A DNA stretch of 64,000 nt from Dysgonomonas sp. 520 (GTDB lineage Bacteria; Bacteroidota; Bacteroidia; Bacteroidales; Dysgonomonadaceae). Positions 16,871 through 24,205 of this stretch are shown here, piece by piece. The number at the start of each line of letters is the position of its first letter. Positions within the stretch are counted from its first letter, which is position 1. The position numbers and the translations under genes are program-made. The notes under the pieces were generated by a model. The model searched no databases. It was not told where the DNA came from and saw only the letters and a list, made by a program, of their open reading frames with translations. The stretch is taken from positions 1-64,000 of the forward strand of contig NZ_QVMP01000013.1 of NCBI RefSeq assembly GCF_010501095.1, written 5' to 3'.

Positions 16871-17155
16871 CTATTTATTGTTTGTCCTTAATTGTTCTAA
16901 GAATTTCTTATTAGCTTCTTCTGCATTTTGTTTATCAACTTGAAACGAAAGGAAGTTGAACACCTCGATAACGCCCAATGTAAAAACCCTATCCATTTGT
17001 TGTATATCATTGTTCGCAAGTTGTGCCACCACTTTGTACCAACCCCATTTTTTTGAGAAATCTCTGTAAGTTGGTGAAGTTGGTTTTGAAGTTCCTGAAC
17101 CATTGAATAATGATTCATAATCTGATTGTATCTTTCTTTTAAGAGCAAAAAAAAA
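16871..17155 (-). CDS. -1 frame extension of tail-chaperone-like gene
   Basis: From the T9 run (17147-17155 on the opposite strand as A9) the -1 frame is open to a stop at 16871, encoding about 95 residues that include SKKWGWYKVVAQLANNDIQQ and FNFLSFQVDKQNAEEANKKF. These look like genuine protein and like a small tail-associated family next to tail genes in Bacteroidales phages. The zero frame after the run is rich in Trp, His and Cys and looks like noise. The fusion product would have 252 residues. Confidence 0.65.
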   Translation of the reverse strand, partial: FFFALKRKIQSDYESLFNGSGTSKPTSPTYRDFSKKWGWYKVVAQLANNDIQQMDRVFTLGVIEVFNFLSFQVDKQNAEEANKKFLEQLRTNNK

Positions 17156-17628
17156 TTGAATAATGGAAACAGTTTATCCATAGTTAACCCCTTGAATAAT
17201 TCAATCCTATCTGCTAATCTGTTGGTATCATAGGTTTCACCAACAGGTCTGCATACAACAGCTAATATTTTAGATAACTTATCTTCATCTGATTTTAAAC
17301 TTTCTTCTACATCTATCCATTCAGCTAATGTTAGTTCTTCTTCGTTATTGATAGTATATGTTATTCCATCAATTTCAATGCTGTTTTTAGCTTCCTTGAT
17401 GCTGTCTTTAAGTGAGAAACTAATAATTCCAACCAAATCATTATAAAATGACAATGGTAAATTTTGAAGTGTATTTACATCAATTCCTGATACCTTACTT
17501 ACAAATACAACTTCATCTTCTTTGTTTTCAATTTCAGTACCAAACCATTTTTCATAGTCAGCTAGTTTTACATCAGAATAGCTATTTGGTATATTATATT
17601 CAATATCTTCAATCTTAATTTTAATCAT
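16897..17628 (-). CDS. Tail assembly chaperone-like protein, zero frame
   Basis: Start at 17628 (MIKIKIEDIEYNIPNS), chosen because TATCAATA lies 13 bases before it; longer readings begin inside the hairpin region. Residues ~1-160 (KLADYEKWFG, GIDVNTLQNLP, LAVVCRPVGETYDTNRLADR) resemble the N-terminal part of tail-assembly-chaperone-like proteins in Bacteroidales phages. At the slippery T TTT TTG in a nine-T run the zero frame appears to lose sense; the -1 frame continues the true protein. This matches the programmed -1 frameshift of tail chaperones such as lambda G/GT. A plain indel is the alternative. Confidence 0.65.
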   Translation of the reverse strand: MIKIKIEDIEYNIPNSYSDVKLADYEKWFGTEIENKEDEVVFVSKVSGIDVNTLQNLPLSFYNDLVGIISFSLKDSIKEAKNSIEIDGITYTINNEEELTLAEWIDVEESLKSDEDKLSKILAVVCRPVGETYDTNRLADRIELFKGLTMDKLFPLFNFFLLLKERYNQIMNHYSMVQELQNQLHQLTEISQKNGVGTKWWHNLRTMIYNKWIGFLHWALSRCSTSFRFKLINKMQKKLIRNS

Positions 17629-17655
17629 ATAGATTTTTAGATATTGATAAAGAAA

Positions 17656-17675
17656 GGGCAACATGAATGTTGCCC
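17656..17675 (-). terminator. Hairpin terminator after 91-residue gene
   Basis: Stem GGGCAACAT/ATGTTGCCC with CATG at the apex, followed on the minus strand by TTTCTTT and then TATCAATA. Its stem is nearly the same sequence as that of 16845-16864. Confidence 0.8.
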
Positions 17676-17682
17676 CTATCTG

Positions 17683-17958
17683 CTATTTTTTAGTTTGTTG
17701 TTCTAATTCTTTTAATAGATATTCTGCTGTCTCTATATTGTTTCTACATTCCTCACCAATATTGAATAGGTAATTCCCTATTTCGTGTAAAAACTCTGCT
17801 GTTGGTGATTTTATTTCAGGATTTTTTGTTTCAAAAATTACTGTTTCTTCGTAACCACCATCCTCCCTACAATATATAAATTTTTCAGCCATCTTATAGG
17901 CATCCTTTGCCAACTTCTTATTGACCTGAATGTATTTTTTCAATTCTTTTTTATCCAT
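17683..17958 (-). CDS. Small helical phage protein, unknown function
   Basis: 91 residues, mostly charged helix (MDKKELKKYIQVNKKLAKDA at the start, LLKELEQQTKK at the end), with a cysteine in FIYCREDGG. It starts 4 bases after the zinc-ribbon gene stop and is probably cotranscribed with it. No TATCAATA element precedes it. No family recognised. Confidence 0.55.
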   Translation of the reverse strand: MDKKELKKYIQVNKKLAKDAYKMAEKFIYCREDGGYEETVIFETKNPEIKSPTAEFLHEIGNYLFNIGEECRNNIETAEYLLKELEQQTKK

Positions 17959-17962
17959 ATCA

Positions 17963-18322
17963 TTATTTACTAAATGGTGATTTTTTCTTAGATTTACCTT
18001 TGTTAGTTAAATTGATGGGGTTTGTTTCATCTTCTGTAATTTCTTTTGCTAATCTTGATTGTTCAGCCTCAAATTTAACTCTTTTGGCTTCTTTTGTAAT
18101 ATAGTTTGCTCGTGCAGATACTAATTCATTACTATCTTTAATAATAGTAAAATTCTCATCTTTACATTGTGGGCAAATATAACAAATACTACCATCTAAA
18201 TTTTTGTCAGTAATAAGTTCTGTTTCACTTTCAATTGGTGTAAATGAACCTGTTTTACTATTTTTTCTTGTATCAACAGATACTTTACCACAAGTTTTAC
18301 AAAAACATAATTTCTTTTCCAT
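17963..18322 (-). CDS. Zinc-ribbon phage protein
   Basis: 119 residues. Two cysteine pairs (CKTC at residues 8-11 and CPQC near 50-53, with extra cysteines beside each) predict a zinc ribbon in the N-terminal half. The C-terminal half is a charged helix ending in a Lys/Ser-rich tail. It is the first gene left of the integrase terminator and could be a small regulatory or DNA-binding protein. No specific function can be assigned. Confidence 0.55.
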   Translation of the reverse strand: MEKKLCFCKTCGKVSVDTRKNSKTGSFTPIESETELITDKNLDGSICYICPQCKDENFTIIKDSNELVSARANYITKEAKRVKFEAEQSRLAKEITEDETNPINLTNKGKSKKKSPFSK

Positions 18323-18360
18323 AATTCTATTTTTTCTGTTGGGGATAAAGTTATAAAAAA

Positions 18361-18390
18361 AGGGTTGAATAATTACAGGTTCAAAACCCT
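18361..18390 (-). terminator. Hairpin terminator after integrase
   Basis: Stem AGGGTT/AACCCT around an 18-base loop, with a T-tract on the minus strand side. It lies 22 bases beyond the integrase stop codon and separates integrase transcription from the downstream phage genes. Confidence 0.65.
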
Positions 18391-18411
18391 TTTCTCTGAG
18401 GGTTCAATTCC

Positions 18412-19599
18412 CTACATTTTAATCAAATTTGCTACATCATTCATTTCTCCAACTAATGTACTTTCAATTACTTTTGCGTATCTCTGAGTAATTTTAGTGT
18501 TGGTGTGTCCCATCATTTTAGATACTGATGTAAGAGCAACTTTATTGTTTAATGTGACAGATGTTGCAAATGAATGTCTTGCAACGTGAAAGTGCAGATT
18601 TTTCTTGATACCACATATATCAGCAATCTCTTTCAAATAAGCATTAGTTTTAACATTAGAAACTATTGGTAATTTATATTCATATTTTTCTAATATCTGT
18701 TTAGCAACAGGAAGTAAAGGAACTGTCGATAATATACCTGTTTTTTCTCTTTTCTTATATATCCATTCATTACCATTATCATCAATCTTGATGTGTTTTT
18801 CTACATCAAATTCAGCAGTATCAATGTATGCTAATCCTGTGAAGCAACTGAAAATAAATAAGTCCTTCACTTGGTTAAGTCTATCACAATGGCAGTCTTT
18901 ATTGTATATTTTTTTAATCTCAGACATAGTTAAGAAATCAACATCTACTTTTTCAAGTGAAAGCCTAATAGATGCAAATGGGTTCTTATCAATTATACCA
19001 TCATTCCACGCTCTTAAACAAATCTTCTTCAAATTCTTCATATAGTTTACTGCTGTGTTGTGTCCTATGTTTAATGTAGTTCTAACATAGTTGAACCAAC
19101 TTTCAATAAATGATTTGTTGATTTCGTTTAGCTGAATATCCTCACGATTGTATTTTTCTTTTAAGAATGATTTGATGTGTTTTAGTGTGGTACTGTGTTT
19201 TTGCCAAGCAGCATAGGTAATAGACTTACCACGCATTTCCATATATTCATCATTATGTTCTTGATATAATGTCACCAATGATGTGTTCTTATCTTTAATT
19301 TTACCTGTAAACAAATCTTTCACAGTTTCGACAGTAACAGGAATATTGCGCATCATCAATTTAGATTGGCATTCAAATAACTTTGTCCTAGATGTTTGGA
19401 TAAAAAGATTAATTTCATTTGTTTCTGCATCATTACCTTCTACCATTTGGAACTTTTGATTCCACATTTCAGGTTTAATTTTTCTTGGAAGAATAATTAA
19501 TTTTCTTTCTTTTCCAACACTGATTGAACATTCAAGTGGTGATAAACCTGCTTTGTTTACTTTTGTTGGTCTAACGTTGAAATTAACATTGAAATTCAT
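18412..19599 (-). CDS. int: Tyrosine recombinase (phage integrase)
   Basis: 395 residues from the ATG at 19599 (MNFNVNFNVRPTKVNKAG); the upstream in-frame start at 19638 adds 13 residues and lacks support. Domains: N-terminal arm-binding domain (1-~90), SAM-like core-binding domain (~100-205), catalytic domain (~210-395). Catalytic H-x-x-R (HVARHSFAT), a late His in MMGHTN and the Tyr in QRYAKV are present. The first catalytic Arg is replaced: the usual TGLR motif reads FTGLAYID, as in many Bacteroidetes (IntDOT-like) integrases. It inserts the prophage at the adjacent tRNA-Ser att site. Confidence 0.9.
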   Translation of the reverse strand: MNFNVNFNVRPTKVNKAGLSPLECSISVGKERKLIILPRKIKPEMWNQKFQMVEGNDAETNEINLFIQTSRTKLFECQSKLMMRNIPVTVETVKDLFTGKIKDKNTSLVTLYQEHNDEYMEMRGKSITYAAWQKHSTTLKHIKSFLKEKYNREDIQLNEINKSFIESWFNYVRTTLNIGHNTAVNYMKNLKKICLRAWNDGIIDKNPFASIRLSLEKVDVDFLTMSEIKKIYNKDCHCDRLNQVKDLFIFSCFTGLAYIDTAEFDVEKHIKIDDNGNEWIYKKREKTGILSTVPLLPVAKQILEKYEYKLPIVSNVKTNAYLKEIADICGIKKNLHFHVARHSFATSVTLNNKVALTSVSKMMGHTNTKITQRYAKVIESTLVGEMNDVANLIKM

Positions 19600-19768
19600 A
19601 ACTATTTGTTTTAAATGATTAAAAAACAATAGTTTCAATTATCAATTTATAATATAAATGGCGTTGTTTTAATTATTGATTATTCTAATAAAAGAATGCA
19701 ACTACTATAATTACAGCCAAGAATAGCAGAAAAACTGCATCAATACAGGGAATGTTGTTTATAAAAAA

Positions 19769-19786
19769 GAATCCCTCTCTCTCCGC
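19769..19786 (+). other. attR: Right attachment site: tRNA-Ser 3' end copy
   Basis: GAATCCCTCTCTCTCCGC is the 3' end of a class II tRNA of the Ser type: end of the T-loop, T-stem 3' strand CCCTC, acceptor strand TCTCTCC and discriminator G. No body of a tRNA precedes it; instead phage sequence does. A terminator (19807-19837) follows at the distance expected for a tRNA gene. This is best read as the duplicated att core left by prophage insertion; the intact tRNA-Ser should lie at the left prophage end, on the plus strand. Confidence 0.75.
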
Positions 19787-19806
19787 AAAATTGGATAATT
19801 TATTAA

Positions 19807-19837
19807 AACAGAGCTTATTACAAGTTCTGTTTTTTTA
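19807..19837 (+). terminator. Terminator of interrupted tRNA-Ser gene
   Basis: Hairpin ACAGAGCTT/AAGTTCTGT (one mismatched pair) followed by a run of T residues on the plus strand, 20 bases after the tRNA-Ser 3' end. It has no other plus-strand gene to serve, which supports the att interpretation. Confidence 0.7.
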
Positions 19838-19890
19838 TGCTTTGTGGTGGGGTGAGTGCAACGTTAAAGCGTTGTACAAAAGCAAATTAG

Positions 19891-19917
19891 GGATCAGCCC
19901 GAAAAGTTGTGGAGTTA
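19891..19917 (+). repeat. Insertion sequence left inverted repeat
   Basis: 27-bp terminal inverted repeat beginning GGATCAGCCCGAAAAG; an exact inverse copy is at 21257-21283. Its inner end overlaps the stop codon of the transposase ORF. Confidence 0.9.
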
Positions 19918-20811
19918 AGCATAAATATTTTTGAGTCTAAATAAAAAGTATGGAATATGGTTTACTCCTCTTAGTGTAGCTCTGAAGGCTTTAATTTTAG
20001 CATTAAAAGATTCAGCCGAAGCATTGGTAGCTCTTCTATCAAAGAAGTTTAATATGGTTTTGTAGTGTGCTTGCACAGAGCGCATCACCGTTCCAAAATG
20101 CTCAAAGCCTGACTCCTCAATGGCATTATACCAGCGCGCTAAACGGGTGAGGGCTACTTTTTTATCCTTGGTGGTATGATAGATACTTTTTAGTTGCATT
20201 GTTAGTTTATAGGCGACTTCTAATGTTGGATAATAGTGAAATAGTATTTCAGCTCTTTGTCTCTGTCGGGGAGTCCATTTGTCTTCATTTTTAAACAATA
20301 AATAACGACTGCGTATAAGAAGTTGACGATGTGTATCCCCATTTTCAAGGATCAATGGCACATACGATTCCTTATTCTCTTTGGCCAGGGCTATCTCTTT
20401 ATTTTCCTGTTCAATGGCTTTCCAACGAAAAGCTATCCGCATATCCTGCAGAGCATCACAGGCTAACTTTTGTACATGGAAGCGGTCTGTTACCTGCGAG
20501 GCTTTTGGAAAACAACGAGTCACGATTACTCCCATATTGGCTGCCATATCCAAAGTGACTTCTTTTACCTTATGCCGTAATCTGTCTTTAATCCTTAATA
20601 AGACTTCAATAACATCTTCAGCTTTTGTTCCTCGTACTATGGAGACAATAGAACCTTTCCTACCTTTAGCTTCTTTGTTGGTTATGATTGTATAGAGTTC
20701 ATCATCACTCAAAGAAGTCTCATCTATACTTAGGTAAGGGCTTATATTCTCGGGAAACAACAGCCATTTGTCTGCGTGTTCACGCTCCGACCATTCAAGA
20801 AAGCCAGACAA
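19915..20811 (-). CDS. ISL3-type transposase, catalytic part
   Basis: 298 residues from the ATG at 20811. DDE transposase of the ISL3 family: first Asp region YLSIDETSLSDDELY, second near EVTLDMAANMGVIV, conserved FPKASQVTDRFHVQKLA, and the C-terminal NASAESFNAKIKAFRA with the catalytic Glu. The frame stays open upstream to 20907 (reading ...LAKFYGLNAQRLEEW...), so the true protein probably continues from the upstream ORF by a frameshift in the 17-base overlap 20891-20907. Confidence 0.85.
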   Translation of the reverse strand: MSGFLEWSEREHADKWLLFPENISPYLSIDETSLSDDELYTIITNKEAKGRKGSIVSIVRGTKAEDVIEVLLRIKDRLRHKVKEVTLDMAANMGVIVTRCFPKASQVTDRFHVQKLACDALQDMRIAFRWKAIEQENKEIALAKENKESYVPLILENGDTHRQLLIRSRYLLFKNEDKWTPRQRQRAEILFHYYPTLEVAYKLTMQLKSIYHTTKDKKVALTRLARWYNAIEESGFEHFGTVMRSVQAHYKTILNFFDRRATNASAESFNAKIKAFRATLRGVNHIPYFLFRLKNIYA

Positions 20812-20890
20812 ATAGATACGATACCACTCTTCCAGTCTTTGTGCGTTTAAACCATAAAACTTAGCTAATGTACTACAACTAACGGGAGTA

Positions 20891-21232
20891 TTATCCAGGT
20901 GTTCCTTTTAAAAAAGAGGCAAACTCTTCGGTTAGACGAGTGCCTTTTGCTACTACTTCCCAATCACGCATATACGGATTGCCAGTGTCCATATCCTGCC
21001 AGCGACGGCGACGGACGTGAAGTATTAAACTTTTCCCTCGAAGGGGAAAGTCGTGTATCGATGCGGGTGGGTAAAAACCTTTGGATTGAAGGTGTTTGCC
21101 TTTACGCTCTTCTTCCGATAAATCCTTCTCATCCAAATAGATTAAGATAGCTGTAGAGGTGCGTTCGGCATGGGTTACTTCAAAATAAGTCAGTATACCA
21201 TCGGGTAATAATAGTTCGTAGCCTGTTTCCAT
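20891..21232 (-). CDS. ISL3-type transposase, N-terminal part
   Basis: 113 residues. It matches the separately encoded N-terminal region of ISAon1-like transposases: FPLRGKSLILHVRRRRWQDM followed by a short basic segment. It lacks the usual zinc-binding cysteines. It begins 25 bases inside the right inverted repeat. The stop at 20891 lies in a +1 relation to the catalytic ORF. Either two polypeptides are made or a +1 shift near AAA GGA ACA CCT GGA TAA joins them. Confidence 0.75.
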   Translation of the reverse strand: METGYELLLPDGILTYFEVTHAERTSTAILIYLDEKDLSEEERKGKHLQSKGFYPPASIHDFPLRGKSLILHVRRRRWQDMDTGNPYMRDWEVVAKGTRLTEEFASFLKGTPG

Positions 21233-21256
21233 AAAGCAAAGCTACTCTCTTTTTTC

Positions 21257-21283
21257 TAACTCCACAACTTTTCGGGCTGATCC
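21257..21283 (-). repeat. Insertion sequence right inverted repeat
   Basis: Exact inverted copy of 19891-19917, upstream of the transposase start. Confidence 0.9.
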
Positions 21284-21377
21284 ATATAAATATAACCAAA
21301 ATTAGGGATAACAGAGAAGAATACAGAGAAAAGAAAAAGCAACCATCTGATATTCAAATGATTGCTTTCTTTTATCG

Positions 21378-21452
21378 TCGGGATACCAGGATTCGAACCT
21401 GGGACCCCCTGCTCCCAAAGCAGGTGCGCTAACCGGACTGCGCTACATCCCG
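21378..21452 (-). tRNA. tRNA-Pro (anticodon TGG)
   Basis: Cloverleaf on the minus strand: acceptor CGGGATG/TATCCCG (one G-T pair), D-arm with AGTCCGGTTAGCGC, anticodon stem CCTGC/GCAGG around loop TTTGGGA (anticodon TGG), T-arm with GGTTCGAATCC, discriminator A. CCA is not encoded. It lies convergent to no gene and close to the insertion sequence, which could once have targeted the area. Confidence 0.95.
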
Positions 21453-21556
21453 TGCTTGATTTCTCAAATGCGTTGCAAAGGTAAGACTTAATTTTAAATC
21501 ACAAAATAAATTTTACTATTTTTTCTCAAAAATAGCGTTTCAAGAAAGAATTTCCT

Positions 21557-21564
21557 TAATTTTG
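21557..21564 (+). promoter_or_regulatory. -7 box upstream of aspS
   Basis: TAATTTTG fits TAnnTTTG, 47 bases upstream of the aspS ATG. No clear -33 TTG at the standard spacing. Confidence 0.45.
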
Positions 21565-21611
21565 TGTCTCAATAATAGAAGAATAATAGGGTTTGTTAAA
21601 ATTGTAAAACT

Positions 21612-23366
21612 ATGTATAGAGATCATAACTGTGGAGAATTGAGACTGAAAGATGTTAATAAGGAAATAACTCTTGCTGGGTGGGTGCAAAAATCACGAAA
21701 ACTAGGTGGTGGTATTACATTTGTAGATCTTCGAGATAGATATGGTATTACTCAGTTGGCTTTTTACAAGGAAGAAAACGAAACTCTATACGAAGAGGCT
21801 AATAAGCTGGGACGTGAATTTGTGATTCAGATTACAGGCTTAGTACAAGAACGTTCTAGTAAAAACAATAATTTGCCAACCGGCGAGATTGAAATATTAG
21901 TAAAAAAACTGACTATATTGAATAAGTCGGAACTCCCACCTTTCACCATCGAAGATGATACGGACGGTGGAGATGATATCCGTATGAAATACCGTTATCT
22001 GGATTTGCGTCGGACGCCTGTTCGTAACAATCTTGAGTTGCGGCATAAAATAGCGTTCGAAACACGCAGTTATTTGGATAAATTAAATTTTCTGGAAGTT
22101 GAGACGCCTATTCTTATCGGCTCTACACCGGAAGGTGCACGTGATTTTATTGTACCGTCACGTATGAATCCGGGGGAATTTTATGCATTGCCGCAATCGC
22201 CGCAATTATTTAAGCAGTTGTTGATGGTATCAGGATTTGATCGTTATTTTCAAATTGTGAAATGTTTCAGGGATGAAGACCTGAGAGCCGACCGTCAGCC
22301 TGAATTTACTCAAATAGATTGTGAAATGTCTTTTGTAAATCAAGAAGATGTGATAAATACATTTGAAGGTTTGACTAAGCATCTGTTTAAAGTGATTAAA
22401 GGCATTGATATCCCCGATTTTCCTCGCATAACTTATGCCGACGCTATGAAATATTATGGATCGGACAAGCCTGATACTCGTTTCGAAATGAAGTTTGTTG
22501 AATTGAAAGATTTGACAACAGGAAAAGATTTTGTTGTATTTGACAGTTCAGAATATGTAGGAGCAATTTGTGCCAAAGGTGCGGCATCATATACCCGAAA
22601 GCAATTGGACGGACTTACCGATTTTGTTAAGCGTCCGCAAATAGGGGCAAAAGGCTTGGTTTATGTTCGTTGCGAAATGGATGGTACTCTGAAATCGTCG
22701 GTCGATAAATTCTATAATCAAGAAGATTTGAAGAAGTGGGCAGAACGCTGTCAGGCAGAACCGGGAGATTTAATTCTGATTATCTGCGGAGAAACTGAGA
22801 AAGCCCAAAAACAGTTGTGCGAATTGCGTTTGGAAGTTGGAGAACAATTGGGATTGAGAAACAAAGATGTGTTTAATTGCCTTTGGGTTGTGGACTTCCC
22901 TCTATTGGAGAAAGACGAAGAATTGGATAGGTATTTTGCAAAACATCACCCATTTACAAGTCCTAAAGAAGAAGATATCGCTTTGTTGGATTCAAATCCG
23001 GGAGCCGTAAGGGCAAATGCTTACGATATGGTAATCAATGGTGTAGAAGTTGGTGGCGGCTCGGTGCGTATATACAATAGCGAGTTGCAGGGAAAAATGT
23101 TTGAAGTGCTAGGTTTCACCGAAGAAAAAGCGCAGGCTCAGTTCGGATTTTTATTGAATGCCTTTAAATATGGTGCACCTCCTCATGCAGGATTGGCATT
23201 TGGACTAGACCGATTGGTTTCGTTATTTGCAGGTTTGGACTCAATTCGCGATTGCATTGCTTTCCCTAAAAATAATTCGGGCCGTGATGTTATGATTGAT
23301 GCGCCATCCGTTATAGATCAGGAGCAACTGGACGAATTGAACATAAAAGTTGAAATAAAAGACTAA
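21612..23366 (+). CDS. aspS: Aspartyl-tRNA synthetase
   Basis: 584 residues, full length for the bacterial enzyme that charges tRNA-Asp in the cytoplasm. It has an N-terminal OB-fold anticodon-binding domain (~1-105, [12 protein letters not shown]), class II motif 1 ([20 protein letters not shown]), motif 2 ([16 protein letters not shown]), the bacterial GAD insertion (~300-410) and motif 3 ([12 protein letters not shown] near the end). The next gene follows after 17 bases and may be cotranscribed. Confidence 0.98.
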   Translation: MYRDHNCGELRLKDVNKEITLAGWVQKSRKLGGGITFVDLRDRYGITQLAFYKEENETLYEEANKLGREFVIQITGLVQERSSKNNNLPTGEIEILVKKLTILNKSELPPFTIEDDTDGGDDIRMKYRYLDLRRTPVRNNLELRHKIAFETRSYLDKLNFLEVETPILIGSTPEGARDFIVPSRMNPGEFYALPQSPQLFKQLLMVSGFDRYFQIVKCFRDEDLRADRQPEFTQIDCEMSFVNQEDVINTFEGLTKHLFKVIKGIDIPDFPRITYADAMKYYGSDKPDTRFEMKFVELKDLTTGKDFVVFDSSEYVGAICAKGAASYTRKQLDGLTDFVKRPQIGAKGLVYVRCEMDGTLKSSVDKFYNQEDLKKWAERCQAEPGDLILIICGETEKAQKQLCELRLEVGEQLGLRNKDVFNCLWVVDFPLLEKDEELDRYFAKHHPFTSPKEEDIALLDSNPGAVRANAYDMVINGVEVGGGSVRIYNSELQGKMFEVLGFTEEKAQAQFGFLLNAFKYGAPPHAGLAFGLDRLVSLFAGLDSIRDCIAFPKNNSGRDVMIDAPSVIDQEQLDELNIKVEIKD

Positions 23367-23383
23367 GAAATAGAGTAGGGGAT

Positions 23384-24205
23384 ATGCCTCCAGTAACGAT
23401 TGTAATACCCGTATACAAGGCTGAGTTGAGTGAATATGAAAAAATATCATTCAATCAGGCTTTAAGAATTCTTGGAGAACATAAAGTAACATTGGTTTGC
23501 AATGAAAAGCTGGATGTATCTTCTTATCAATCTATTGCAGAGGCAAATAATTGTGTCATAGAGTTTGAATATTTCGATAGTTCTTACTTCGAGGGTATAG
23601 ATGGGTACAATAAATTGATGTTGAGCCTTGATTTTTATAAGCGTTTTCTCGATTCGGAATATATTTTAATTTATCAATTAGATTGTTTTGTCTTCAGGGA
23701 TGAATTGAAAGAATGGATTGAAAAAGGTTATGACTATGTAGGAGCTCCTTGGTTGCACAACGACAGACGGGCGTGGTGGACCTTGAAAAACAGAATAAGG
23801 TATACTCTCAAAGCATTGTATCGGCGATATACAAACAAAAGCAATGCTATATCCATCGGATTTTATAAAGTTGGAAATGGAGGCTTATCCTTGCGAAAGG
23901 TTGAAAAATGTTGTGAAATAATTCGCAGGTTTGAAAAGAACAAAAGAATAGATCAATACCGGAATTCGAACGGAAACTATCTGTATGCCGAAGATGTTTT
24001 CTGGGGTTGCGAAGTAAACAGGTATTTTCATAATATACGTATTCCGGGTTATAAAAAAGCATTGAACTTTTCCTTCGATATGAATCCTGCATTGTGCTAC
24101 GAACTGAATAATTGTCGGTTGCCATTTGGCTGTCATGCCTGGTATAGATATGATCTTGGTTTTTGGAAAACTTTTATAGAGAAAAATGGTTATATAATTG
24201 GTTAA
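23384..24205 (+). CDS. DUF5672 family, glycosyltransferase-like protein
   Basis: 273 residues. Begins PPVTIVIPVYKAELSEYE, a glycosyltransferase-A-like opening, then YILIYQLDCFVFRDEL with a D-containing sugar-nucleotide-type motif, KGYDYVGAPWLH, NGGLSLRKVEKC and EDVFWGCE, all marks of the DUF5672 family. It is probably a cytoplasmic glycosyltransferase acting on a surface polysaccharide; substrate unknown. There are no other polysaccharide genes nearby. Confidence 0.75.
   Translation: MPPVTIVIPVYKAELSEYEKISFNQALRILGEHKVTLVCNEKLDVSSYQSIAEANNCVIEFEYFDSSYFEGIDGYNKLMLSLDFYKRFLDSEYILIYQLDCFVFRDELKEWIEKGYDYVGAPWLHNDRRAWWTLKNRIRYTLKALYRRYTNKSNAISIGFYKVGNGGLSLRKVEKCCEIIRRFEKNKRIDQYRNSNGNYLYAEDVFWGCEVNRYFHNIRIPGYKKALNFSFDMNPALCYELNNCRLPFGCHAWYRYDLGFWKTFIEKNGYIIG

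Larger units (their letters stand above)
48..17649 (-). promoter_or_regulatory. TATCAATA elements before nine phage genes
   Basis: The octamer TATCAATA (minus strand) occurs at 48-55, 1870-1877, 4794-4801, 6118-6125, 10364-10371, 13362-13369, 15748-15755, 16831-16838 and 17642-17649. Each time it lies 13-21 bases upstream of the start codon of a leftward phage gene (starts 33, 1853, 4772, 6102, 10347, 13347, 15734, 16816, 17628). In most cases it directly follows a terminator-like hairpin with its T-tract. It does not fit the Bacteroidetes TTG/TAnnTTTG promoter. It could be a phage-specific promoter core or a translation-initiation element; the sequence does not decide. It also fixes several start codons downstream of the longest possible start. 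Confidence 0.75.
1..19786. mobile_element. Prophage, right-hand part (left end outside window)
   Basis: A block of phage-type genes, nearly all on the minus strand: tyrosine integrase at the right end, tail chaperone, tape measure, tail and baseplate proteins, XkdF-type protease-scaffold, major capsid and tail-tube-like proteins. It is visibly more AT-rich than the host genes to its right. The right limit is set at a copy of a tRNA-Ser 3' end (19769-19786), 170 bases upstream of the integrase start, as expected for integration into a tRNA gene. Terminase, portal and lysis genes are absent and presumably lie left of base 1. The tailed-phage assignment is firm; whether it is active cannot be judged. 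Confidence 0.9.
19891..21283 (-). mobile_element. ISL3-like insertion sequence with two ORFs
   Basis: 1393 bp bounded by perfect 27-bp inverted repeats (19891-19917 and 21257-21283, outer end GGATCAGCCCG). It contains two leftward ORFs that together make an ISL3-type transposase (ISAon1-like two-ORF arrangement known in Bacteroidetes). No adjacent 8-bp target duplication is present: the left flank is CAAATTAG and the right flank ATATAAAT. It sits between the prophage right end and a tRNA-Pro gene. Confidence 0.85.

Noticed and set aside
19883..21291. 8-bp target duplication of the insertion sequence
   Set aside because: Flanks CAAATTAG and ATATAAAT differ.
23241..23450. Minus-strand ORF at the aspS 3' end
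   Set aside because: Antisense shadow overlapping two well-supported plus-strand genes.
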